Source: RGIG1959 sp045604545 (GTDB lineage: Bacteria > Bacillota > Clostridia > Oscillospirales > Acutalibacteraceae). Taken from it: a DNA stretch of 64,000 nt. The translations under genes were made by a program, and so were the position numbers. Numbering within the stretch: the stretch's first letter is position 1; each line of letters starts with the position of its first letter. Of this stretch, positions 32,491-40,260 are shown piece after piece. The notes beneath the pieces were generated by a model. It ran no database searches and was not told the DNA's origin. It saw nothing but the letters and a program-made list of their open reading frames with translations. The DNA is taken from the NCBI GenBank assembly GCA_045604545.1, contig JAZUOG010000047.1, forward strand, positions 20,417 through 84,416, written 5' to 3'.

Positions 32491-32524
32491 ATCCCGCATC
32501 TATTTACCACCGATCACTCAAAAG

Positions 32525-32561
32525 AAAAGGCCACACCTACGATGAAGGTGTGGCCTTTTTT
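32525..32561. terminator. Intrinsic terminator preceded by ATCTATTT motif
   Basis: AAAAGGCCACACCT pairs with AGGTGTGGCCTTTT. The sequence ATCTATTTACCACC, then ACTCAAAAGAAA, comes directly before it. Confidence 0.85.
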
Positions 32562-32594
32562 GATGATAGGGGGTTGCGTTTTACGGTCAGAGGG

Positions 32595-33845
32595 TTAATC
32601 CTCGACCGCTTTACACAGGAAGTGTGCGCCGACGCACATACCGATGCCGACTACCGTGCCGATGGCGCCGAGCAGATAGTTTGCACCGAGAAGGCCGACC
32701 ACACCGAACAGCAGAACATACACGCCCGCACTGCCGAGGATATTGCCGATAAGCGAGAATTCCTCGATGTCATCGTCTTCTTTAAACAGGTAAACGATAT
32801 CGCGGATGATGTGGATCAGAATGCGCAACGGATAGGTCAGCAGGAACAGAATATACGCGAGCAACGTGACAACAAAGGCGGCGATCATCGATGTGCCGTC
32901 ATCCATATACGAATACTGTTCCGACACGTACCCGTTCACATACACTGTCACGATTACGCGGACGGGAGGGTGGCGTTCCTCGAGCATCGCGCCGAAGATC
33001 TTTTTCAACGAGCGCAGATCGCGCCACAGATAGACAAACATACCTGTCACGATCATGGCACCGTAGAACGTTAACCAGTTTTCAACCGTGAAAATATCCC
33101 ACCCTTGTTCCGCAAGGGCCTTCATACAGGTGCTTGTGAGAATATGTACCGTGGTGCCGAGGGACAGGGAGGCGTTGTTTTCGTACAGACCGCTGACGCT
33201 GAGATCGGCTTCGAATACATAGCGCCCGGAGGGTAAGGCTCCGAACGTTTCCGAGCCGAAGATCAGCATAAAGGAGAGACGGTCGCCCTTTTCCGTATAC
33301 ACATTTTCAATGCGACACCGATCGTCATCGTCTTCCGTTCGGAGGATCTCCGAATAGCCCTCGAGAGCGGGATCTACAACGGTGTAGCTTGTGCCGTAAG
33401 AGCCCGAACCGCTTTTCTCACCGACCATTCGGAAGCTGTAGTTCAGATTCCACGGGCCTTTCTCCATAGCGGACAGGTAGGCTTCCTCCTGTGCGGCACG
33501 GTCGCCTACGGTGTTTTGAAGATACGTGCGCATGGCATCGGCATCGTATTCAAAAGCGGGATAGTTGAGAAATACCGCGACGTCGTCATAGCTTCCTCCG
33601 CTTTGCACAAGATCGAAGATGATCTTGCCGTCTGCAATCTCGTAGGAAAGAGACGCGCCGACATCGGCAAACATCGCGTCCATCACGGAGATTTCCACGG
33701 TCTCCATCGCCATATGTCCCTTTAAGCCGTCCAGCTCGCCGGTATCCATATCGGACAGTGCGGTGAACATCGTGGCTGTTACAAAGCATAGAATGATGAA
33801 TACCGCTTTGAATACAAGCATGACTATGTGTTTGACTCTGCTCAT
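32595..33845 (-). CDS. Multi-pass membrane protein of unknown family
   Basis: A 416-residue protein. An N-terminal helix (residues 6-28) is followed by an extracytoplasmic acidic domain to about residue 230. Further helices are at about 244-262, 315-340 and 355-400. It contains no motif I recognise. The start at 33845 (MSRVKHIVMLVF) sits behind GGAGGTG. Base composition is more GC-rich than the XRE and fusion genes beside it and like that of the core genome, so it may be an old chromosomal gene caught between insertions. Confidence 0.8.
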   Translation of the reverse strand: MSRVKHIVMLVFKAVFIILCFVTATMFTALSDMDTGELDGLKGHMAMETVEISVMDAMFADVGASLSYEIADGKIIFDLVQSGGSYDDVAVFLNYPAFEYDADAMRTYLQNTVGDRAAQEEAYLSAMEKGPWNLNYSFRMVGEKSGSGSYGTSYTVVDPALEGYSEILRTEDDDDRCRIENVYTEKGDRLSFMLIFGSETFGALPSGRYVFEADLSVSGLYENNASLSLGTTVHILTSTCMKALAEQGWDIFTVENWLTFYGAMIVTGMFVYLWRDLRSLKKIFGAMLEERHPPVRVIVTVYVNGYVSEQYSYMDDGTSMIAAFVVTLLAYILFLLTYPLRILIHIIRDIVYLFKEDDDIEEFSLIGNILGSAGVYVLLFGVVGLLGANYLLGAIGTVVGIGMCVGAHFLCKAVED

Positions 33846-33994
33846 TGTTTTGCACCTCCACAAGTATAAGGATTATGGATTTGCCTGAGTATGAGGGTTC
33901 GACAGTATTTGCCTCCCACCTTGAGTATAGCATATGCTGTGCCGAAAGAAAAGAAGAAATTTTTAAGCGGGTTTTCGACATTTGTTTCGTAAAA

Positions 33995-34023
33995 CTGACA
34001 AACCTCACCGACGATGCTATGAT
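33995..34023 (+). promoter_or_regulatory. Promoter of a truncated gene
   Basis: CTGACA (33995-34000), 17-bp spacer, TATGAT (34018-34023), 34 bp before the ATG at 34057. Confidence 0.65.
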
Positions 34024-34056
34024 AGGTAAAAACCAAGCGGTAGGAGAGCAGTTGCT

Positions 34057-34287
34057 ATGAACACGAACGCTGTATACGTTTTTTTACCCTTTACGACGGA
34101 GAAGCGGGCCTCGTTCCGAAAGCTGGCCGAGGAGACGGCAAAAAGCCCTTGTTTTTACACACCTCAAACCGGACAAGAAGATGCTGTTTTCGCGTATATC
34201 GAAACATTTCGATTTTCTATACCATGGTTGCAATATTATATGAATTGTTGTATAGTAATTGTAGCTTTATTTTATATGCGATTATGA
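34057..34287 (+). pseudogene. Truncated N-terminal gene fragment
   Basis: A 76-codon frame with its own promoter and a GTAGGAG site (MNTNAVYVFLPFTTEKRASF). The first 45 codons are GC-rich; from about 34195 the sequence turns AT-rich and the encoded residues become a hydrophobic, non-matching tail. This looks like the 5' end of a chromosomal gene cut by an insertion or deletion. No family recognised. Confidence 0.45.
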
Positions 34288-34301
34288 GAGGAAAGTTTAT
34301 T

Positions 34302-34610
34302 ATGAGTAAATGGACTGTCACAATTCAAGCCGAATACCAAGGAGATCGAGCAACCATCCAATATTTTGAAGAAGAAATCACGGTTTTTCAAAAGCCGAGA
34401 TGGGTGACAATTTGTTTCGGGCTTTTAGGAAATCTTTTGGCTAAAGAAAAGCAATGTGCCAAATTTTCTATCTCTGATATTGCTAACGTATCTTATGAAT
34501 TTGGACGCAAGGGACAACTGAAATATACGATACTTTTGAAAAATAACGCCACACATAAATTCATCTTTGATTGTGAGAATGATTTGACGGATAAGTTGAA
34601 CTCTCTTTGA
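34302..34610 (+). CDS. Small hypothetical protein
   Basis: A 102-residue basic protein (MSKWTVTIQAEYQGDRATIQ) with beta-rich character, AT-rich codons and GAGAGGAAA before its start. No family recognised. It is followed by an ATCTATTT motif and a terminator. Confidence 0.65.
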   Translation: MSKWTVTIQAEYQGDRATIQYFEEEITVFQKPRWVTICFGLLGNLLAKEKQCAKFSISDIANVSYEFGRKGQLKYTILLKNNATHKFIFDCENDLTDKLNSL

Positions 34611-34654
34611 TTTGTTGATTGTTTGTGATTTATTCTCGTATCTATTTACCACCA

Positions 34655-34666
34655 ACGCCCACCATG
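34655..34666 (+). other. 12-nt tRNA-Val 3'-end remnant
   Basis: ACGCCCACCATG equals 7401-7412, the last ten bases of tRNA-Val plus two more. It lies directly after an ATCTATTTACCACC motif. It may be a decayed attachment site or a chance 12-mer. Confidence 0.4.
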
Positions 34667-34699
34667 AAAAGAGCCTTGTCGAAAGACAAGGCTCTTTTC
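34667..34699. terminator. Intrinsic terminator
   Basis: AAAAGAGCCTTGTC pairs with GACAAGGCTCTTTT around GAAA. Confidence 0.85.
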
Positions 34700-34705
34700 A
34701 GCTAT

Positions 34706-34787
34706 ATTCGCCTGACGGCGAGCTAAATTAGCGTTGCTAGCTAAATTTCCTACGGAAGCGAAATTGCCCTTCGGGCAGCTAAATGTA
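34706..34787. repeat. Palindrome cluster, related to the 50.1- and 60.9-kb repeats
   Basis: Adjacent small palindromes (CGCCTGACGGCG, TTAGCGTTGCTAGCTAA, TTCCTACGGAA, GCCCTTCGGGC) are separated by AGCTAAAT-like spacers. The first unit, ATTCGCCTGACGGCGAG, is shared with the repeats at 50093 and 60851. Confidence 0.7.
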
Positions 34788-34924
34788 ATAATCATTCACA
34801 AACACGGGTTGTCTCAAATGGCCATTTTCAAGGGAGGGATTTACTTTTTATAATATCTGTGCTACTATTACTGTTGATGAGAAGCGATTACAGTAATCAA
34901 TAATCCAAGGAGGCGTCCCCAACT

Positions 34925-36181
34925 ATGTGCAAACGGTTTATCGTCGTGTTTTTGACAGTCATGCTTCTGACTTCTGCTTTTTGCTCTTGTGGCAAAGGCG
35001 AGACCAAAGATACCACTGCTGCCGATACCTACCTTTCCATGGCGGAGTCTTTTATCGAACAAGGTGATTACGATGAAGCTTGGAGTATTCTTCAAAAAGG
35101 TTTTGACGAAACCAAAGATTCGCGCATCGCTGTGAAAATAGCTGAACTGTCCTCCGACAGCACCGGCACCACCGCCGATACTGCAGATACCGAAGAAGTC
35201 CCCTCCAAAGGATCGGTAGAAGATTTTGTGGGCGTTTGGGCAGAACCCGGAATCAACTCGGATAACGGCGGTTTGATCATAGATGTGGAATGTGCGCAGG
35301 ATACCCTGACCATATTCCTATCTTACACCCAATCTGCGCCTGCAAGCCGCACAGCGGAATTTGGGATCACCGAAAGTTTGGACAATATAAAAAACAATAT
35401 TGTCGCTTGTGAAGGTATAAAAGATAGCTGGGGGAATACCGTTACTGCCGAAATTGATTTTTCCGATCCCGATAGCATTGAATGTCGGATTGTTAAGGTT
35501 ATTCCGGATGAATATGCCATGTGGGGATTTAAGGAAGCAACGTATCGATTGGTGCGGAACGATGATGCTCATCAACAGATGGAATATGCGCCGGGCAACG
35601 TTGAGAATATTGAAATATACGACACATCAAAAGCCAGCGGCATTTTAGCATCCTTAGGAATGACAGAGGAAGAGTTTAAAAACAGTTGCATTCCTACAGT
35701 GGTAAATTGGATAGCCAGAAATGACGAAGAGTATTCCGAAGCCTACGGCAGACAATATTATCAGGATCACCCAGATGATCAGGAATTCCAAAATTGGATA
35801 GCCCGGTGGAACGAAACAGATCCTTCTGCTTATCCCAAAACCAAATACTCTTCAATGGAAGACTATTTCTCGGATATGAATTTTTATGGGGCAAAAGGTG
35901 TCGATATCCTCCACGAGAATACGTATGAATTGTTTTCAAAAATGCGGGAATACCCCAACGATTATATTGGACAAGGAGTCCTAATACTGGATATGGATAG
36001 TTTCTACTGTGATATCAGCAACACCGGGGTTGATATTTCCATCAATGATGTGCGCGATAATCCGAATAATCCAAATATTGTTTTTTCACAATACGATTAC
36101 CATATGTATGTAATTTTCAAAGGAAGCAATGGCGGAACTCTGTATTTTGACATGATAACTTTTGAAAAAGTCGCGGAGTAA
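34925..36181 (+). CDS. Lipoprotein of unknown function
   Basis: A 418-residue secreted protein. The signal peptide MCKRFIVVFLTVMLLTSAFC ends with a Cys at residue 20 or 22 suitable for lipid attachment. Residues 35-75 resemble a single TPR unit (YLSMAESFIEQGDYDEAWSI). A beta-rich domain and a helical region follow. No recognised family beyond the TPR-like segment. The start is behind AAGGAGG. The stop at 36181 is immediately followed by a fragment of a different gene, so the right edge is a recombination junction. Confidence 0.8.
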   Translation: MCKRFIVVFLTVMLLTSAFCSCGKGETKDTTAADTYLSMAESFIEQGDYDEAWSILQKGFDETKDSRIAVKIAELSSDSTGTTADTADTEEVPSKGSVEDFVGVWAEPGINSDNGGLIIDVECAQDTLTIFLSYTQSAPASRTAEFGITESLDNIKNNIVACEGIKDSWGNTVTAEIDFSDPDSIECRIVKVIPDEYAMWGFKEATYRLVRNDDAHQQMEYAPGNVENIEIYDTSKASGILASLGMTEEEFKNSCIPTVVNWIARNDEEYSEAYGRQYYQDHPDDQEFQNWIARWNETDPSAYPKTKYSSMEDYFSDMNFYGAKGVDILHENTYELFSKMREYPNDYIGQGVLILDMDSFYCDISNTGVDISINDVRDNPNNPNIVFSQYDYHMYVIFKGSNGGTLYFDMITFEKVAE

Positions 36182-36403
36182 TTGAATTATCCCCTGCCCC
36201 ACGAGGATTCAATCAAGGTTGTCATTGAATCGGTTGTAAAAGAAGGCGTTACCGTCAAAGCCGAAATCTATGTGGATCATCATGCCGTTACGGTTGTCAG
36301 CGATGGTGAACTGGTAATCGCACACGCAAGCAACAGCTATTCGGTTGCCGGCGACTCGGTTCACGAAAGCTGAAGTCTCACGTTCACCATTGAGAAAGCA
36401 TAG
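36182..36403 (+). pseudogene. Fragment related to the gene at 48498
   Basis: The frame from 36182 encodes YPLPHEDSIKVVIESVV, then EIYVDHHAVTVVSDGELVIA, and meets TGA at 36371. The same frame continues SLTFTIEKA to TAG at 36401. It aligns along its length with the C-terminal half of the protein at 48498 (FPFPHIRGKHLEIRSV, YADHHHFTVQSDG, RLTVSLEAC). The N-terminal half is missing and a stop replaces a residue near the end, so this is a degraded partial copy. Confidence 0.7.
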
Positions 36404-36445
36404 GAAGAATGGATCCGTATATATCATTACCTTCTGTGAATATCG

Positions 36446-36486
36446 TACCGCCAATGGCACTCTGCTGCGATTGGCGGTATTTCTTT
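36446..36486 (+). terminator. Intrinsic terminator
   Basis: TACCGCCAAT pairs with ATTGGCGGTA; TTTCTTTG follows. Confidence 0.65.
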
Positions 36487-36535
36487 GATCATAACACTCC
36501 CCTGTTTGGTATCTATTTTGTCACGACAACTCAAA

Positions 36536-36570
36536 AGAAAGACACCCCAAAAAGGGTGTCTTTCCTTTTT
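36536..36570. terminator. Intrinsic terminator preceded by ATCTATTT motif
   Basis: AAAGACACCC pairs with GGGTGTCTTT. ATCTATTTTGTCACGACAAC (36511-36530) and TCAAAAGAAA come before it. Confidence 0.85.
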
Positions 36571-36610
36571 GCTTTTTCCCAGCTAACGATTTGTTAAATA
36601 ACTATGAACA

Positions 36611-36646
36611 AAGAGGTATCGCGCAAAATTTGCGCGATACCTCTTT
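36611..36646. terminator. Intrinsic terminator of the methyltransferase gene
   Basis: AGAGGTATCGCGCAAA pairs with GCGCGATACCTCT. It lies beyond the stop of the minus-strand methyltransferase. Confidence 0.75.
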
Positions 36647-36692
36647 TCAATTTATTACGATCTAAATCAGTTCGATAAATTGGAATTTGCGT

Positions 36693-37364
36693 TTATTTGA
36701 TAGCTACGATTACCGAGAATTTCTGATAAGAATACACACATTCAACTGTCTTAAATCCACTTTTTCGAAGCATTTCAATTTCTTCTGCTACAGAGCATTC
36801 TCTGTCCAGCTTTTGTCGCGCTCTCAACAATTCTATATCGCGTTCGTTTAATCCACTTGTTGCCAAACGACTTTCCCAATAAGAATTAAACCATTCATTC
36901 ATTTCATCCTGACCAGCACAAAACTGGTCATAGTTTACAAATATAGCACCGTTTTGCAGTTTGTCATATATTTGCGTGAAAAGTTTTTGCTTATCCTCAT
37001 TCTCCAAATGATGAATCGACAAAGCAGATGCAATTACGTCAAAATCTCCGCTCGGCAACCCCTTTGAGTAATCCAACACTTGATATGATATGCTGTCTAT
37101 ACCATTAAATCTCTTACGGGCGATATTCAACATTTCATCCGCTATATCCACCAGTACGTATTCTGCCGATGGGCATTCCTGATACCAAAAATAAGATAAC
37201 AGTCCTGTTCCTGCCCCTAAATCCAAAACCCGTTTAGGCTTATCAATGTTAGAAATAATAAACTTTGTTGTGCTTTCGTAATAATCATCAAAACAAGGTA
37301 TAAACTTTTTTCGATTAGCATCATATTCTTTTGCCACAAAATTAAATTGTTCCCTTATGTTCAT
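36693..37364 (-). CDS. Class I SAM-dependent methyltransferase
   Basis: A 223-residue cytoplasmic methyltransferase. The SAM-binding motif VLDLGAGTGLLSYFW is near residue 46, the acidic loop YVLVDIADEML near residue 70 and IASALSIHHLEN near residue 106. The substrate is not evident. The start at 37364 is nine bases after AAGGA; an ATG at 37373 is too close to that site. The gene is AT-rich, unlike the core genes, which points to horizontal origin, and it stands alone between terminators. Confidence 0.85.
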   Translation of the reverse strand: MNIREQFNFVAKEYDANRKKFIPCFDDYYESTTKFIISNIDKPKRVLDLGAGTGLLSYFWYQECPSAEYVLVDIADEMLNIARKRFNGIDSISYQVLDYSKGLPSGDFDVIASALSIHHLENEDKQKLFTQIYDKLQNGAIFVNYDQFCAGQDEMNEWFNSYWESRLATSGLNERDIELLRARQKLDRECSVAEEIEMLRKSGFKTVECVYSYQKFSVIVAIK

Positions 37365-37491
37365 TTTTATCATTCCTTACCGCAAAGATAGCATAATAAT
37401 CTAACTTACAAATTCTTATTATTCGAACTGATTATATCACATATTAAAGAAAAAGAAAAGATGTACCAAACTACAAGCTTGTTGCGCACAC

Positions 37492-37536
37492 AGCCCCGCT
37501 GCCCGAGATGAACTCCTCGACAGCGGGGCTTTTTTG
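37492..37536. terminator. Terminator downstream of XRE copy 3
   Basis: AGCCCCGCTG pairs with CAGCGGGGCT, with a T run. Sequence from the 3' arm to the XRE stop is shared with copies 1 and 2, but the 5' arm has changed to match the altered stem. Confidence 0.75.
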
Positions 37537-37598
37537 CTTTCTTTCAAAAAATATTTGTTAATTGTTTGTGTCTTGTAACTGCACTCTTTTAACCGCCA

Positions 37599-38702
37599 TC
37601 AATCCACACTTTGAAGCATTTGTTCGCATTTTTTGAATCGCAGATCGTTAGTGATAATATTGTCATCCGTCTCAAAGCACAGGTTGTAGCAACCGTGCAG
37701 ATAGAATTTAAAATTGCTCTTAATCTCTGTCGCCACGGCAGAGTCCTCACATTCTCCGTAATCAAGAATAAGTGTATCGGTCAACTCTTCGATGACATCA
37801 AAAGCTTTATCTATTTCAGATGCTACTATATATTCAGTAGCAAGATTGTTGAGGGCGCTGTACAACCATTTCGTATGAATACGGATATCCCGAAACTTTG
37901 CGTAGTTGAATTTCACACCATCCAAAAGATCGTGCCAAGCGGCAATCGCCTCCTCCTTTTTGGCACCGTCGGCGATCGATAACTGTTTTGCTCTTACCGC
38001 CAATGCCCATAAATAGTGGTGAACGGCTTCGTTGCATACTGTCTCGGACAGATCAAGGCATTTGCTATGATCGTTCTTTTTGGAATAGATTTCAATCTCC
38101 ATCGCCGCCCGTATGCTTCCTCTTTGCGGTAAGCCATCGGCTATCTCCTCGGCATTCGCAAAGTCGTTGCGGTAAAGATACAGGATGATCAGCGTTTGCT
38201 TCGCATCGATCTGCCTTGTGGTATCGCGGTCATAGTTGATAACAGATTTCAAAAGGTGGATAGCTTCGTTATAAAACTTATCCTTATCTTCCGCACAATG
38301 CACCCCATAGTAAATACATCTGACCAAGCTGTCTGCGCATAACAGCTTCACCTCATAATCAAGCGGATATTTTTTGATGTGTGCTTTATACAGTTGATAA
38401 CACGCATAGTAGGCGTCATCCTGACGCGCATACACTTTTTCAATGCCTTTGTTGATCTTCTCCGCTTCTGCATATAACGCTTCACGGTCAGCTTTTTCAT
38501 CACCGCCGACACCGAGCAAGCAGTCGGTTGTCACACCAAGGATTGCGGCAAGCGGAACGATTTGGGAAATGTCAGGCATAGTGTTGTCGCATTCCCATTT
38601 GGATATTGCTTGGACGGACACCGTCAGTTTTTCCGCCAGTTCTGCCTGTGTAAGCTGTGCATCTTTCCGTATCGCCTTTAATCGTTGTCCAAAGCTTAAC
38701 AT
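37599..38702 (-). CDS. XRE-TPR regulator, copy 3
   Basis: A 367-residue paralogue of the products at 7663 and 29887, of the same length. The HTH reads LTQAELAEKLTVSVQAISKW. The C-terminal TPR-like region differs more than between copies 1 and 2 (for example EEAIAAWHDLLDGVKF). The start is the ATG at 38702 behind GAAAGGAACATAACT; an in-frame ATG 21 bases upstream lies before that site. It is divergent from the Fic gene. Its upstream TATACT promoter and hairpin are like those of copy 2. Confidence 0.92.
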   Translation of the reverse strand: MLSFGQRLKAIRKDAQLTQAELAEKLTVSVQAISKWECDNTMPDISQIVPLAAILGVTTDCLLGVGGDEKADREALYAEAEKINKGIEKVYARQDDAYYACYQLYKAHIKKYPLDYEVKLLCADSLVRCIYYGVHCAEDKDKFYNEAIHLLKSVINYDRDTTRQIDAKQTLIILYLYRNDFANAEEIADGLPQRGSIRAAMEIEIYSKKNDHSKCLDLSETVCNEAVHHYLWALAVRAKQLSIADGAKKEEAIAAWHDLLDGVKFNYAKFRDIRIHTKWLYSALNNLATEYIVASEIDKAFDVIEELTDTLILDYGECEDSAVATEIKSNFKFYLHGCYNLCFETDDNIITNDLRFKKCEQMLQSVD

Positions 38703-38772
38703 AGTTATGTTCCTTTCAAGCAATGTGCTATGTTTGCTTTAAGTATACCATATCGGAAAATGACAGTAAATA

Positions 38773-38809
38773 TATCAGCAAGAGATAAGTATATCTCCCG
38801 ACAGTTGAT
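38773..38809. promoter_or_regulatory. Inverted repeat upstream of XRE copy 3
   Basis: ATCAGC and AGAGA face TCTC and AGTTGAT. It is the counterpart of 31061-31098, with changes in both arms that keep part of the pairing. Confidence 0.45.
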
Positions 38810-38923
38810 TTGTGTTATACCCCTTTTGTGAAAACATTTAGGGGTATAATAGGGTATAACACAGTTATATGGTCGTAATATTTGATTTTGACAAATGCAA
38901 CCATCTATCATATGTTCATCACT

Positions 38924-38973
38924 CACTTCATCGATCATTTGTACTTGATAAATGATTGATGAAGTGTTATAGT
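38924..38973 (+). promoter_or_regulatory. Fic promoter covered by a 17-bp inverted repeat
   Basis: The arms CACTTCATCGATCATTT (38924-38940) and AAATGATTGATGAAGTG (38950-38966) differ at one position and are 9 nt apart. The promoter TTGATA (38945-38950), 17-bp spacer, TATAGT (38968-38973) is inside or beside it. The arrangement suits an operator. Confidence 0.7.
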
Positions 38974-38992
38974 ATCTTCAGAGGTGTTGTGT

Positions 38993-39970
38993 ATGAATCA
39001 TAAAAAACCACCGTTTACCATTACAACGGCGATATTGAGAGAAACCGCCGAAATCGCCGAGCTTGTCGGTCAGGTGACCGCTGTGTCGGGGTTGACCACA
39101 AACCCGACACTTCGACGTACCAACCGCATTCGCACGATCTACTCTTCGCTTGCCATCGAACAAAATACATTGAGCCTTGATCAGGTCACGGCTGTTTTGA
39201 ACGGCAAGCGTGTTCTTGCTCCACCCAAAGATGTGGCGGAAGTGAAAAATGCGTATGAGATTTATGATCGTATGGAAGAACTGAACCCCTTTTCAGTGGA
39301 CGATCTGCTCACAGCACACGGCATCATGACGAGAGGTCTTGTGGAAGAGTCCGGTTATTTCCGATCGGGTCCCGTCGGCGTTGTCGACAAACAAGGGTGC
39401 ATCCTGCATTTCGGAACACTTCCCGATTTCGTTCCGAAACTCGTCACGGAATTGCTCGAATGGACGGCAGAAAGCGATGTGCATATGTTGATCAAAAGCT
39501 GTGTGTTCCATTATGAATTTGAATTGATCCATCCGTTTGCAGACGGCAACGGTCGTATCGGTCGATTGTGGCACACATTATTGTTAACGAAGTGGAAACC
39601 GCTGTTTGCGTGGTTGCCGATTGAGTCCATCATCCACGATCGCCAAGAAGAATATTACGCCGCCATCAACCGCTCAAACACCGAAGGCGAATCCACCGTG
39701 TTCATCGGGTTCATGTTGTCGGCAATCAAAGAGGCGCTCATGGAAGTGGTGACCGATGATGCGCCGATGACGACGGGCGAAAAACGCCGATATGAGATTG
39801 AGCGTTTCTTGAAAACGAACGATACGATTACCAACGCGGATGTGCGCGAGCTGTTTGAGGTATCCTCGGCAACCGCCAATCGCATCCTTGCAAAATTGAC
39901 CGAAGACGGTATGCTTAAAAAAGTCCGTCTCGGCAAATCATGGGGATATTGTAAAACAAACGATATGTAA
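38993..39970 (+). CDS. Fic-domain protein with C-terminal winged HTH
   Basis: A 325-residue protein. The Fic core carries the catalytic motif HPFADGNGRIGRLW near residue 183, complete for AMP or another nucleotidyl transfer. The inhibitory helix SLAIEQNTLS near residue 54 precedes it, so the protein is probably self-inhibited (class II type). Residues about 262-325 form a winged helix-turn-helix (TITNADVRELFEVSSATANR). The protein probably regulates itself; the large inverted repeat at its promoter is a candidate target. The target of modification is unknown. Its start is behind GAGGTGTTG. Confidence 0.9.
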   Translation: MNHKKPPFTITTAILRETAEIAELVGQVTAVSGLTTNPTLRRTNRIRTIYSSLAIEQNTLSLDQVTAVLNGKRVLAPPKDVAEVKNAYEIYDRMEELNPFSVDDLLTAHGIMTRGLVEESGYFRSGPVGVVDKQGCILHFGTLPDFVPKLVTELLEWTAESDVHMLIKSCVFHYEFELIHPFADGNGRIGRLWHTLLLTKWKPLFAWLPIESIIHDRQEEYYAAINRSNTEGESTVFIGFMLSAIKEALMEVVTDDAPMTTGEKRRYEIERFLKTNDTITNADVRELFEVSSATANRILAKLTEDGMLKKVRLGKSWGYCKTNDM

Positions 39971-40015
39971 CTTGAATGAGGAGTCATCTCCGAACAGTCA
40001 AACCGGACACCGCTT

Positions 40016-40210
40016 TTGTTCGGCAATGGTAAGGATGCGACCTTTGCTAATACCGCTTCGGTCGGCTATCTGTGGTCGGATGAGGATAAAGCGATCAGCG
40101 GATCGGAAGGCTACGATGTTGAGGTCTACGAGGACTATGTTCTGCTCAAAGGGCGTGAATACACAGGCGGCGATCGGTGCGCCGCAGCACAATTCAACAT
40201 TCCGTTGTAA
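40016..40210 (+). pseudogene. C-terminal gene fragment after fic
   Basis: A 64-codon frame without a usual start (TTG at 40016, no binding site) encodes LFGNGKDATFANTASVGYLW and ends FNIPL at 40210. It looks like the end of a larger secreted or surface protein joined to DNA downstream of fic. No intact parent is in the window. Confidence 0.4.
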
Positions 40211-40211
40211 G

Positions 40212-40260
40212 AAAAGGACGCTCACTTAAGAGGGATTATCTCTAAGTGAGCGTCCTTTTT
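40212..40260. terminator. Bidirectional terminator
   Basis: AAAAGGACGCTCACTTA pairs with TAAGTGAGCGTCCTTTT. It serves the plus-strand fragment and the minus-strand MATE gene whose stop it touches. Confidence 0.85.
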
